Source: Conus ventricosus
Lineage: Eukaryota; Mollusca; Gastropoda; Neogastropoda; Conidae
Reading direction: 5' to 3'
Assembly: GCA_018398815.1 (NCBI GenBank)
Contig: CM031604.1
Location: forward strand, 51,645,762 to 51,709,761
Length of the DNA: 64,000 bases
Position 1 is the stretch's first letter. Every line of letters begins with the position of its first letter. The position numbers and the translations under genes were made by a program. The notes beneath the pieces were generated by a model. The model did no database searches. It was given only the letters and a program-made list of their open reading frames with translations, and was not told the origin of the DNA. Below, piece by piece: positions 23,451-34,560 of this stretch.

Positions 23451-24790
23451 TGTCAACCTCGGGGTATGTCAGTGGAGGAAGGACTAGCGCACAGCCCAAA
23501 CACACTCACAGCTTGCTTACAATCTCATTCATATATCATGCATTCGTCACATCAAACCACTAGTAAAGTCTATAACTTTACTACACATAATCATGGAAGA
23601 AAACATCAATGCGTATGGAGTCAAACAAAATAAACATTCTCTCTTTCCTTGAACTTCACAAAAACCATTTATCTAAATCATCAACTAACCCGGGTATAAA
23701 TAGATTTCTACTTTACCTGGCCAGGTGATCTTAAACTATTCACGAATCACTGTCTTTCCTTTTCTTCTTTTTTTTTCTTTTCTTTTCACTGTCACTTTCA
23801 CAAACACCAGTCACGACACAACTGCTGGCACTGGTCAGGTTGGACCGCCGGCACTGGTCAGGTTGGACTGCTGGCACTGGTCAGGTTAGACCGCTGGCGT
23901 TGGTCAGGTTGGACTGCTGATGAAAGTGGCACTGCCAGGTATGAGGTCGAACCCCGGTTCAGATCGAACAGTGACTACCAGACATCGATCTGTTCACCTT
24001 TCTTTCTTCCTGCATTAACGCATTGCACTCTCTCTCTTCTAGTCTGCTCTATCAAATGGACATGGTTGCTTTTCTTTTTCTTTTTTTTTTCTCTTCATCA
24101 GTTAGTAACTCTCTCTCTCAACATATCTCCTTAGTCTTCCTCTGCAGACTCTATCTAGTGCTAATGCTTCAACTCGTTCTGTTCACTCCTCTCATCTCTC
24201 TGCTCTTCTCTCGTCAGAGCCTACACCCAGAACCTCTTCCTCTCTCTCTGTCTGTTCGTCCTCTTCTCCCTCTCACTCACGCATTCCTATCTTATCCTCA
24301 ACCCATCTGTCCAAGGGTGAGTACCATTGGTCAGTATTTTCCCGCCTTATACTGAGGTTGCCTCCCCTCTCATTTCATTGGATATGTAAATCATGACAGT
24401 CACATCTACCTGCCTTGCTCTCTGTGGTGGTCAATGGGTCATTTAATTAATTAGCTTGATTTTACCCCCACCACACACTACCTTCCCCCTCCTACTTCAA
24501 CTGGTGACGTCGTACTTAATTGTGGACACTGGTCCTACAAATTGGCTGGATAAGTCTGACCCAGGCGCCGAGACCCGTCTGGCCAGACCTATCGAGACGT
24601 CTGCCCAGCCACTTAGTCCGTCTGCCGGACCGGTGCTGTCTCTGTGGAGCCTCTCCGCGGTGCCTAATTGGCTGACGCGACACCTTAAGTCGTCTGCTTG
24701 GACACCAGGATATTTGAGTTGGAGCTTATGTCCAAACAAACTGGCTGGCGACTGACCACGACTTCGGTTTTTCTTTTTCTGTCCGTGACA
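23451..24790 (-). repeat. 3' LTR of the Gmr1-like element
   Basis: On the plus strand it reads TGTCAACCTC...GTCCGTGACA. It contains a ~24-bp internal tandem repeat (about 23820-23935, CACTGGTCAGGTTGGAC units) and CT-rich stretches. It is nearly identical to the other LTR except for the inserted hAT-like element, so the insertion of the retroelement was recent. Confidence 0.93.
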
Positions 24791-24800
24791 ATTTCCCCCT
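24791..24800 (-). promoter_or_regulatory. Polypurine tract of the Gmr1-like element
   Basis: On the minus strand AGGGGGAAAT directly abuts the LTR, as expected for plus-strand priming. The 24801-25352 stretch between it and the last coding relic holds no recognised gene. Confidence 0.75.
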
Positions 24801-25352
24801 TGCAAAAGACTATGCTCAGCATTGTCTCAAAACAACGGTACAAAAAAGACAACAACCGAATTTTGCTGACACCACAGCTACACGTGCAAAATTTTGCAAA
24901 ATAATTTACAACAAACGGTTTACAAATTGTAAGATATATCATTAGTGGATATCACCCCAATGAGTTATCATTGACGTGCGCTTTTGCCTTTTTTTTTTTC
25001 AACTCATTTTCTGATAACCTCTGTGCGCACCTATGCAATTCCCCTACCTGCGGATTTGCACATCTTCTCTTCACAACCACTATGAAAAGCACAATCTAAT
25101 ATGACAACGATCCATGACACCTCACTGAGGAATCTCCCATCCTCACTCATCGCAAACAGTGCATTACTACACAAGCGACTGTATGCTCCAAACATAACTA
25201 CATTTACAGGAACAAGTCTCACAAGGAAAATATGAACCATAGCCAAATGGGAATGAACCCATATCCACTCAACATAACTGTAATCAACACATATTATCAA
25301 CAAAGTAGCTATGCACCCGGAATATGACTGTCTTCCTCTGAGTTGCAGCTTG

Positions 25353-26000
25353 CTAGACTACACGGCTTAAATAGTCAGCTCCTACATTCTGTCTACCTGG
25401 AATGTACTGAACTCGGTACCTGTAGGGCTGCAGTGCCATTGCCCAGCGCAGCACTCTGTTTTTCAGCTGCGCCTTTGTGCTGAGTCTCACGCTGAATATA
25501 TTTGCGGAGAAAATTCGCATGGAAAAGTTTTGGTTTCCCATTCACATCAATTCGGTAATCCTGATCTACCTTTTCAACGATTGTGAATGGTCCTTTCCAA
25601 TGCATCAGCAGGTTGTTGTGATCCGTGGGAAGCAGTAACAGGACTTGATCTCCCACCTTGAGGGATTGCTTCCTCACCTTCCTGTCATATTGCTTCTTTC
25701 TGAACGACCCTAGCCTCCTGCAAACTTTCCCTTGCAACCTTACATGTCTCATACCTGTGCCCACCTTTGGAACAGGGCGAGATTGGGCCAATCAGATCAA
25801 TAGCCACTCTCCTGAATGGTTTTGTCAATTAAAGGGGGCTGTTTAAGAGGGCCCTTCCTCTTCACCCCTCTTGTGGCTGACCTTTGACACACGTCACATG
25901 ACATGCAGAAACGCTTTATGTCTGCCATTGCCCCTGGCCAATGAAAATCATCAAAGATTCGGTCGGCTGTTTTGCCGGTGCCGAGATGACCCGCCATGAG
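25353..26000 (-). pseudogene. Integrase finger, integrase C-terminus and RNase H tail (deleted core)
   Basis: Reading down the minus strand: the integrase zinc-binding region AGHLGTGKTADRIFDDFHWP with CMSCDVCQ (25797-25997), the first core Asp in RVAIDLIGP in a shifted frame (about 25795), then an abrupt jump to the integrase C-terminal domain (KVGDQVLLLLPTDHNN, MHWKGPFTIVEKV; 25393-25791). This is followed directly by the very end of RNase H (RYRVQYIPGRQNVGADYLSR; 25353-25470). Two deletions are implied: one in the integrase core, and one removing RT and most of RNase H. Confidence 0.85.
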
Positions 26001-26061
26001 CGATCGTGACCCACTGACATGACAGTGTCACGATAACATGCTGGTACCTCTAACTGAGTTG

Positions 26062-26600
26062 TCACCTTACCTGTCTTCCCTTGGTGAACACTCGGTACAA
26101 CAACCCGCCTTTTACCAGAAATTCTGTCTCACCTCCTCTAACCACCTGTTTCTCTCCACCTCTTGCCAACTCCCAAGACTTCACGAGCAAAGGGTCTTGT
26201 TCCTGCGCTGCCCTAAACTCATCAGGCGACACATCTATGCCTGACTTCCTTGCTGGAACGACTAACGGTTTATCAACCTTTTCCTCCTTCTTGCTCCGTG
26301 TTTGAACTGCTGCCCCTGTAGCAGTCAACAACTCAGGATCCCCTGGATCCCTTACATCTGGAATATTTCCAATGATCAAATCATAAAGGGTTTCTCCATC
26401 ACCAGCGCAAACAACTCGCCTGAGAAGTAAGGGGTACGTACTTCTATCTTAGCAACTGGGAACTCCCTCACAGTGCCATCGATTAGAGTACAGGTCTGGA
26501 TTTGCCCTGTCAAATCCCCTTCCTCGACCAGCGTTGTTCTTACTACACCACATGAACAACCAGTGTCCCGTAACACTTTCACCTCTGCTGGCCAATCCAC
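26062..26600 (-). pseudogene. Retroviral-type protease and linker of the Gmr1-like element
   Basis: The frame 26376-26600 holds an aspartic protease start (KVLRDTGCSCGVV, with the catalytic DTG) and a flap-like region. An in-frame TAG at about 26631 separates it from gag. The frame then shifts to 26062-26379, an acidic linker (GIDVSPDEFRAAQEQDPLL) of the kind that precedes an integrase zinc finger. No RT lies between protease and integrase. Confidence 0.8.
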
Positions 26601-26630
26601 CCTTCTTCCACTGGTAATGAACCACTCAGC

Positions 26631-27783
26631 CTAGTGCCCTCCATCCTGACACTGACTGCTGTCCAGTGCTAGCCATAGGCCGCACTCTACCCTCTTCAGA
26701 TTGGATCCCTTTTGGTTCCACTGCAGGTCGTTTCCCTGGCGACCCTTATCAACCTCTTGCAAGGCTGCTGCCTTCTGGAACCTCATGCGACAATCCCTCG
26801 CCACATGTCCCTTCTTGTGACAAATGAAACACCTATTGTCCCTTTGTCCTCCTTTCTGCTCCACCACTGGGTTTGCAGACTTTGCAGAAAACTCCCCTAG
26901 TCTCCTTGCACTCTTCTCACCTGTGCCTGGCACCTGTTTCTCCTGCACCTTAGTGCCCAAACGTGCCTCCCTGTACACCTCTGCTAACTTCAGCAACCTC
27001 TCCTGCTGTCTCTGGCCGTCTCTCTTTCAAATGTATAGTTAACTCTGGACTGCAACCTGACAAAATCTGTTCTTTCATAACCAGCTCTTTCAATTCAGCG
27101 AACTCCTTTCTCGTACCACTCAACTCTAACCACTTCTCAAAATAGTGATCTAAACGTGCACCAAACTGAGTGTACGTTTCACCTGCTTGTAGTCTAGCTG
27201 ATCGAAATTTCTTTCTAAACCCCTCCTCTGTGAGGTCAAATCCCTTCATCAAAGACTCCTTCACAGCACCAAAATCAGATTGTTGGTCTGCTGGTAATGC
27301 AGTGAAAATCTGTAATGCCTTACCCGTCAATAGCGCTGACAAAATGACTGCCCATTCTTCTGAAGGCCAACCCTGACTAGTAGCAAACGTTTCAAAACGA
27401 CTGATGTACGCATCAATCGAATCTGTTCCTTTAGAGAATTTTGGTAACTTTGGTCGGGGAGCACAACTGCGCACAGGGTCACTGGAAACTGAGCTACCAT
27501 CATCGGTGGTCTCCCTCTGTATTTTCACCCTCTCTAACTCTAATTGAATCCTTAATCTTTCTGTTTCCTGCGTTTCCCTTAGTCTTTCTGTTTCCTGCAT
27601 TGCGCTAGCTTTCATTCTTTCCTGCTCTGCTATTTCTACTGCGACACGGCGTCTTTCCGCTCGCTCATCTCTTTCCATCTTTTGTTGGGTTTCAACGAAT
27701 GCTCGCAACTCGTCTCCCGAGTAGCCTAAATCACGAGCGACGCTCACAAGTTGTTCAATAGGGGTGTTCTTTTCTTCCGCCAT
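26631..27783 (-). pseudogene. gag of the Gmr1-like element, one frameshift
   Basis: Starts at ATG 27783 (MAEEKNTPIEQLVSVARDLG). A Glu/Arg-rich coiled-coil stretch (about residues 35-90) is followed by a capsid-like domain (LPKFSKGTDSIDAYISRFE, then WPSEEWAVILSALLTGKALQ). A frameshift near 26990 leads into 26631-26996, which holds one CCHC knuckle (CFICHKKGHVARDC). Gag forms the particle and binds the RNA. It is the best preserved part of this element. Confidence 0.88.
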
Positions 27784-28157
27784 TATATCTCTTTTTTTTT
27801 TTTGAACAAGATTTTACTACTACGACAGCCAAACTGGTGGTTACTGACACGAGTGACGTAATAGCACAATCCTATGAATGATATATTAGCTTGGGACAAC
27901 GTAATTAGTTTTTATAAGACGCCTAGCGCCTGACCCAACTATGAGAGCGAATTATAGGCAATCTGTGCGAAAATAAGTACTCTGGGGCTGAAATGCCAAG
28001 CCTAGTGTTAACTATCTTGGAAGCAATGCCAAGCCTAGTATTTAACTATCTTGGGAAACATACAGTAAGACACTACCTTGTCTTAGGATTACAATGCTTG
28101 AATCCCACCCAGCTTCCTCTCTGAGAAGTTGAACAATTATAATAAATGGGCCAGAAT

Positions 28158-28175
28158 ATCCTGGCAGGCTCGCCA
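28158..28175 (-). promoter_or_regulatory. Probable tRNA-Arg primer binding site
   Basis: On the minus strand TGGCGAGCCTGCCAGGAT lies six bases inside the 5' LTR. It complements a tRNA ending CCTGGCAGGCTCG plus CCA, which resembles animal tRNA-Arg(ACG). The tRNA identity is from memory of vertebrate and fly genes and is less certain than the site itself. The leader 27784-28157 is non-coding. Confidence 0.65.
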
Positions 28176-28266
28176 ATAAATTGTCAACCTCGGGGTATGT
28201 CAGTGGAGGAAGGACTAGCGCACAGCCCAAACACACTCACAGCTTGCTTACAATCTCATTCATATA

Positions 28267-29163
28267 CAGTGATGTAGATTTCCATCGGTCTCCGGTCATT
28301 GACCGATAAAAATGTAAAATGACCGATCGGCTCGACCTCCATCCGGTCAAATGTCCGATCCTAATACAAGCGAAGCGGTCGCATGTCCTATCGTTTTTTG
28401 CGAGGTCGCGGACAAGTCTACAGCCGTTTTATTGTGCGGAGGCGTGCGAGACTGAGTAGCGTTGAAAGGCAGAGCCAAGCGCATCGCTGTTCGGGAAAAT
28501 TTGCACAGCTTTGAGGCTGACGCACCGACTGAAGCGCGATGCGATAGGCGAGAGGAGCACAGACTCAGAATTCAGCAAGAGCGAGTAACTCTTGTTGAAT
28601 TTCCGGCCTGCGCGCGGTTTGTTTTCCTTCACATCCGACAGTGGTAAAAATGTGTGCATCACGCCATCAGTCTTCATCATGCCACCAAAGAAGAGACTCA
28701 AATGTGAAAAAGATCAGCGATCTTTGAAATCTATGTTCGCACCATCGGCGAGTGGCCAGAGGTGAGTGGCAGTGCGTCTACCAGTTCCGAATCGACGACT
28801 GATGCGTCAAGTGCCTCTTCCAGTTCCGTATCGACGACTGATGCGTCGAAGACTACAGGCAGTAGTAGGCCTAAAACAGAGCGCCGTTTTCAAGAGTCAT
28901 GGAAGTCACAGTTTCCATGGCTCATTTTTGACAAGGAAAAGGCATCAACATAATTGTGTTGATTTTATTTGTTTTTGTATTTTTTACTACTTTTCTCCAG
29001 TTCTAGTCGGCGGACCTTGAGTTAATAAAATACATTTATCACAATGAATCCTGTTCCGAGTCTGGTGTCCTATTATTTTGGTTACTCCAGGACACTGTGT
29101 CCTATTGACATTTAATCTCTAGGACACAGTGTCCTATAGGGTGATTAAAAATCTACATCACTG
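28267..29163 (+). mobile_element. hAT-like element H1, nested in the LTR
   Basis: Perfect 15-bp inverted ends CAGTGATGTAGATTT and a 6-bp target duplication CATATA (28261-28266 and 29164-29169), proven by comparison with the uninterrupted LTR. Subterminal repeats of GACCGAT (left) and GGACACWGTGTCC (right) are seen. It is too short to encode a full transposase. Only a short N-terminal relic is present, so it is a deletion derivative. Confidence 0.9.
28679..28953 (+). pseudogene. N-terminal relic of a hAT-like transposase (H1)
   Basis: From ATG 28679 (MPPKKRLKCEKDQRSLKSMF) the frame stops at an AGG|TGA. Coding resumes in another frame from about 28762 with Ser/Thr-rich sequence and ends in RRFQESWKSQFPWLIFDKEK followed by a stop at 28953. 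The last segment resembles the start of the zinc-finger region of hAT-derived proteins such as the ZNF862 group. The Cys pair that should follow is absent, so the gene is cut just before or within the finger. Confidence 0.55.
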
Positions 29164-30559
29164 CATATATCATGCATTCGTCACATCAAACCACTAGTAA
29201 AGTCTATAACTTTACTACACATAATCATGGAAGAAAACATCAATGCGTATGGAGTCAAACAAAATAAACATTCTCTCTTTCCTTGAACTTCACAAAACCA
29301 TTTATCTAAATCATCATTAACTAACCCGGGTATAAATAGATTTCTACTTTACCTGGCCAGGTGATCTTAAACTATTCACGAATCACGGTCTTTCCTTTTC
29401 TTCTTTTTTTTCTTTTCTTTTCACTGTCACTTTCACAAACACCAGTCACGACACAACTGCTGGCACTGGTCAGGTTGGACCGCCGGCACTGGTCAGGTTG
29501 GACTGCTGGCACTGGTCAGGTTAGACCGCTGGCGTTGGTCAGGTTGGACTGCTGATGAAAGTGGCACTGCCAGGTATGAGGTCGAACCCCGGTTCAGATC
29601 GAACAGTGACTACCAGACATCGATCTGTTCACCTTTCTTTCTTCCTGCATTAACGCATTGCACTCTCTCTCTTCTAGTCTGCTCTATCAAATGGACATGG
29701 TTGCTTTTTTCTTTTTTTTTTCTCTTCATCAGTTAGCAACACTCTCTCTCAACATATCTCCTTAGTCCTTCCTCTGCAGACTCTATCTAGTGCTAATGCT
29801 TCAACTCGGTTCTGTTCACTCCTCTCATCTCTGCTCTTCTCTCGTCAGAGCCTACACCCAGAACCTCTTCCTCTCTCTCTGTCTGTTCGTCCTCTTCTCC
29901 CCTCTCACTCACGCATTCCTATCTTATCCTCAACCCATCTGTCCAAGGGTGAGTACCATTGGTCAGTATTTTCCCGCCTTATACTGAGGTTGCCTCCCCT
30001 CTCATTTCATTGGATATGTAAATCATGACAGTCACATCTACCTGCCTTGCTCTCTGTGGTGGTCAATGGGTCATTTAATTAATTAGCTTGATTTTACCCC
30101 CACCACACACTACCTTCCCCCTCCTACTTCAACTGGCGACGTCGGACTTAATTGTGGACACTGGTCCTACAAATTGGCTGGATGAGTCTGACCCAGGCGC
30201 CGAGACCCGTCTGGCCAGACCTATCGAGACGTCTGCCCAGCCACTTAGTCCGTCTGCCGGACTGGTGCTGTCTCCGTGGAGCCTCTCCGCGGTGCCTAAT
30301 TGGCTGACGCGACACCTTAAGTCGTCTGCTTGGACACCAGGATATTTGAGTTGGAGCTTATGTCCAAACAAACTGGCTGGCGACTGACCACGACTTCGGT
30401 TTTTCTTTTTCTGTCCGTGACAATGTGTTTGGAACAGCCGGCTATTGATTCTCCTTGACTCAGTAAGCAGATGATTGTTACATCTAAACTTGAAAACATG
30501 TTTGGTCACACATATATGCGCGCGCACGCCCACACACACTTGAACTTGAACTTGTAGGT

Positions 30560-33450
30560 GTTAGAGGCCTTAAGAGGCCTGTTCACCATTCTAAGTATAA
30601 CATTGAGATGAGAAACATCGCATGCATGGAAGGAAGAGTCACGACCGAGACTATCTATGTTGATAACATTCCGGATTATATTTTGTCGAAGTTCCTGCCA
30701 ATGAGTGTCTAACCGTGACTTGAAGATGTTGACTGTAGGGGCTGTTACTACGGAGTCAGGAAGACCATTCCAAACATTTATCACACGAAGAGAGAAGTAG
30801 TTACCTCTGATATTCAGTCTGTGATGCACTTTGGATAGTTTCAAGGTGTCCTCTGCTGTCCCTGTTGGTAAATAGTTCAAACCGTGGTTTATCACTCCGG
30901 TAAATGCCATGCATAAACGTGTACAAGTCGTTCATGTCACCCCTTTTTCTTCTGTGCTCCAGGCTTGGAAGTTTGAGAGTAGAGAGACGCTCAGGATATG
31001 GTTTATCTTTGAGAGATGCTAAAAGTTTAGTTGCTCGCTGCGCTGAACATCTACGTCCTGGCACAGTGTTTTGTAGTAGGGTTGCCAGACAGAATGTCCA
31101 TACTCTAGTACTGGTCGTACAAGAGACTTGTACAGTTGTAGGAAAGTATCTTCAGTCAGGAAGTCAAAGGAGCGACGGATGATACCAACAACTCTATTTG
31201 CTTTAGCAGTTGCCTTGGCCACATGTTCTCTGAAATTCAGTTTGTCAATATAAACCCCAAGGTCTTTCTCAACTTCACTTTCAGACAGAGTTGTGGTACA
31301 TGTCTCACCTTCGATGTTTACTTCAGTCATGTGGTACACAGCATCTGACTTCTTGTTCCCCAGTTTCAGGACATGGCATTTTTCTGGGTGGAACTTCAAT
31401 AGCCATTGTCTTGACCAAGTTTGCAGCCTGTTTAGATCTTCCTGTAAAACATGTGTAGCTCCTTCATCGTCACTTCGTGTAAAAACCTTAGTGTCGTCTG
31501 CGAAAAGGTGTACAGTGTTTTGAATGTGATTCGGCAGATCGTTAATATACAGTACAAACAAAACAGGTCCTAAGACACTACCCTGGGGAATCCCACTCGA
31601 GACATTGGCTTCTTGTGACTGTGCTCCATTGCCAACCCGCTGACGCCTGTTGTGTAGGAAGTCCTGTATCCAAGGCAATATCTTCTCTTTGATACCATGT
31701 GCCTGAACCTTCAAAACAAGTCGTCTGCGTGGAACACTATCAAACGCTTTCTGGAAGTCCATGTAAACAATGTCGACTGAGCCTCCATCTAAGACCTTAG
31801 TCCATGTGTCCAAGACATCGAGAAGCTGAGTGATGCACGACCTCCCCATGTTGTTTCTCGCTGACAAGATTGTTTTCTTCTAGGTGTTTGACAATTTGTT
31901 CCCGATAGGTGTGACCCGTGCCAACCGCCTGTCTTCTGGGATTTTTCCTTCGTTCAAGGATTTTCTGAACAACATGGCCACTGGGGTGGCAAGAACATCT
32001 GCAGTCTTGGACAAAAGCATTGGGTTTAGCCCATCCGGTCCCGAAGCCTTACTAGTGTTTTAAATCTGCTAAAAGTTTTCTGACTTTCTCAGTATCAATC
32101 TCGAAGTCACTTAGCTCTTCATCGTAACTGCATTCCTGTGGTTCCGGCAGGTCCCCATCCTCTTCTACAGTAAAGACGCTATGAAAAAGAATGCATTCAA
32201 AATCTCAGCTTTCTCTTGGTCCGACTTCGATTTGCTGCCATCCTCTTTCTTCAGGTCTGCTACACCACTCCTTGTCTTGGTTTTGCTGCTTACGTATGAC
32301 CAGAAAGCTTTTGGATTTTGTTTTGCTTGCGCAGCTACTACTTTCTCCATTCGACGTTGTGCCTTCTGGCATTCTTTCTTAGATTTGTTTCTTGCTTTGG
32401 CATACAGTTGATATTCTTTCCCATCTCTAGTCTCCTGCCAACGGCGGAACAGCTTGTGCTTTTTCCTCACCGATGTTAGGGTTCCCTATCCATCCATTTC
32501 TTACATCGTTTGCCAGAGAATTTTGTCTTTGGAACATGCGCTGCTATAGCTAAATTGATCTCATCTTTGATTCTGGTCCACATCTCGTTAACGTTCAGGC
32601 TACTTAACTCTTTGTCCCAATCAACATCTCCTAACTTTCCCAATTGCACAGAAATCCCCTTTTGAGTAGTTGTGTATAGCCTCTTTCGAATCTTCCTTAC
32701 CACCACATGCCAGATGTATGAGCAGAGTCACATGGTCACTTTTCCCTAAGCCAGCATACGTGTTTAATTCACTGATTGTATCCTCTCTGTTTGTCAGTAC
32801 TAGGTCCACAAGGCTAGATGCTTGTCCCTCTCTGATGCGGGTTGGTTCCCTCTGGTGCTGAATCAGATATGAATACTTGCAGGTCTTCAAGAACTGGGAG
32901 GCTGGGTGTCCTACTCCTGATCTACATGTTTGTTCCATTCAATTGCTGGATAGTTAAAATCACCCAAGATGAGTAGATTCCCAGATATGGGTGCTGCTGC
33001 CTTTGCTATCAGGTCATTCAATTTGCCCGAATTTTCAGCAGTACTACTGGGACTTCTATACACCACGCCCAGGGTCAGTGATTCTCCTCTCTGCAGTTGA
33101 CATTCAATAAAAATTGACTACTGGAAATCAGAGTGCAGATCTTCACACAAAGACGGGTTCAAGTTACTTTTGACAGAGTGCCACTCCCCTACCGTTCTTC
33201 TCAAGATTGTGAAAAAGATCGTATCCAAAGATGGCTATCTCCGACTCTTGTACTGCATAACGACAGGTCTTCGGTTTCACTTCTGTGATAGCTATGACAT
33301 CTGGTTCATGTATTTCTATCATTGCTTGTAGTTCTGCTCTTTTGTTTCATAAGGAATCGGAGTTGGTGTACAAACAAACACAAGACGTTTTATTATTCAC
33401 CAAATGACTAGAAGAGGAAATAATTTTGTCTTTTTTCACATGACTAGTAC
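30560..33450 (-). pseudogene. LINE ORF2: endonuclease and reverse transcriptase (broken)
   Basis: Pieces in order on the minus strand: endonuclease start (CLYTNSDSL, about 33360), the conserved NLLILGDFNYPAIEW (about 32960) and GKSDHVTLL (about 32730) of the APE-type nuclease; a basic linker (RKKHKLFRRWQETRDGKEYQ); RT with DIVYMDFQKAFDSVPRRR, GIPQGSVLGPVLF and the catalytic LFADDTKVF (31019-31867); then the C-terminal tail (RGNYFSLRVINVWNGLPD, about 30780). Frames change near 32500, 32150, 31900, 31040 and 30850, so no intact protein is made. Confidence 0.85.
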
Positions 33451-33483
33451 AAAGTTTAAAATTATGTACATCTGATGTTTTCT

Positions 33484-34512
33484 TCAAGCTTCTTCTTTCT
33501 TGTCTACCGTTGGTCTGTGAGGGTACTTCCCTATGTTGACAATCTGTCCGTTTCTTCTCACCCATCTCGCGTGTTCGTCCCCCGTAGCCTTGGAGTCTTC
33601 CCGTTTCTTCTTCATTTCTTTATACAGGTCCTCATCCTGCTTTCTCTCAGATGGGGTCATGTCTTTTCTCACCGAGACCTTTGTACACAACCTGGTGTCC
33701 CTGCCTTCCGACTCCGAGTCCAGTCCTCCTTCCTTTCTTGTTTTAATGAATGCCTTTAATGTTTCATCCCTGGCAGACTGATTTTCGAAGGATATTCTTA
33801 TAGGTCTGATTTTGTTCTGCGTTTCGTTCATGGCAGAATTTCCCAGTCTTCGGATATCAACTGGCTGATGAGGTTGGTTAATTTCACTAAGAATCTTCCT
33901 AACCTTGTCTTTGTCCTCTTCCTTCCTTCCATCAGCAGTCTGAGCTGTACTTTCTGGCATCTTAAAGATCAACAAGTTGGTTTGCCTTCGAGCCTTATCC
34001 TCTGCTTCAGCTACCTGCTCCTTGGTTTTAATGGCAACAAGCTTCTCTATGTCGTCCTTTTTAAGAGTGTTACTCTCCGCAGACTGTTTTTCCTGTTGCA
34101 AATTTTGCACCACATTTATCATGGGCTCAGTGAATTTTCCCTCTTCAATCATCTTCACCCTGTCACAAAACTCCGTTACTGTTTCTTTAAGTTTGCCAAC
34201 GTCGTGCTGGAGCTTTGTCATACTGCTGATGAATCTCGTTGCCAGTATGTTGCATGAACTGTTACAATACCAATTAATCTGTGGCATCTTTGAGTTGCTG
34301 TCATTCTTGACAACTTCATAGACATCCGTGATTGCCTGACATGAAGCATGGAACCACCTATCGCACAGTCCACACTGCACTGACTTTTGGTTGTCTTTTA
34401 CTACCTTCTTATAATGACCACATTGCACAGTATATGCCGCCGATGCCGAACTCTTCCTCGTCGAGGTACTGCTCATTATGGCGTAGACGAATAAAGTAAG
34501 GCAAAAGTCCAC
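33484..34512 (-). CDS. LINE ORF1 protein with PHD-like zinc finger
   Basis: A single open frame of up to 342 residues; the likely start is the inner ATG at 34476 (MSSTSTRKSSAS). Near the N-terminus is a PHD-type Cys/His cluster (SVQCGLCDRWFHASCQ and WYCNSSC), with the first Cys pair partly lost (CGHYKK). A coiled-coil region follows (KLQHDVGKLKETVTEF), then a basic C-terminal domain with DMTPSERKQDEDLYKEMKKK. PHD-type ORF1 proteins are known from CR1-group LINEs and bind the element's RNA. This frame remains open although ORF2 is broken. Confidence 0.85.
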   Translation of the reverse strand: MDFCLTLFVYAIMSSTSTRKSSASAAYTVQCGHYKKVVKDNQKSVQCGLCDRWFHASCQAITDVYEVVKNDSNSKMPQINWYCNSSCNILATRFISSMTKLQHDVGKLKETVTEFCDRVKMIEEGKFTEPMINVVQNLQQEKQSAESNTLKKDDIEKLVAIKTKEQVAEAEDKARRQTNLLIFKMPESTAQTADGRKEEDKDKVRKILSEINQPHQPVDIRRLGNSAMNETQNKIRPIRISFENQSARDETLKAFIKTRKEGGLDSESEGRDTRLCTKVSVRKDMTPSERKQDEDLYKEMKKKREDSKATGDEHARWVRRNGQIVNIGKYPHRPTVDKKEEA

Positions 34513-34560
34513 TCACCTCGAATTCGATAGGTAAACAGCCCAGCCCAAGCCACCGGAAGT

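Larger units (their letters stand above)
28182..30422 (-). repeat. 5' LTR of the Gmr1-like element, interrupted
   Basis: Same sequence as 23451-24790, but split at 28266/29164 by an 897-bp DNA transposon. The two halves rejoin exactly if the transposon and one copy of CATATA are removed, so the transposon arrived after the LTR was formed. Confidence 0.93.
23446..30427 (-). mobile_element. Gmr1-like Ty3/gypsy LTR retrotransposon, internally deleted
   Basis: Two ~1.34-kb LTRs (23451-24790 and 28182-30422, the latter interrupted) are flanked by a perfect 5-bp target duplication ATGTG (23446-23450 and 30423-30427). Coding is on the minus strand in the order gag, zinc knuckle, protease, linker, integrase finger, integrase C-terminus, RNase H end. 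Integrase ahead of RNase H is the hallmark of Gmr1-like elements; ordinary Ty3/gypsy has RT and RNase H first. RT, most of RNase H and most of the integrase core are missing, so the copy cannot move on its own. Confidence 0.85.
30535..34560 (-). mobile_element. CR1-like LINE retrotransposon (decayed)
   Basis: Two frames in order on the minus strand (ORF1 33484-34512; ORF2 about 33450-30560) encode a PHD-type protein and an endonuclease plus reverse transcriptase. The 3' end is marked by short repeats of AAGTTC (about 30536-30556), as CR1-group LINEs often have. ORF2 has several frame changes, so the copy is inactive. The 5' boundary is approximate. Confidence 0.85.
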
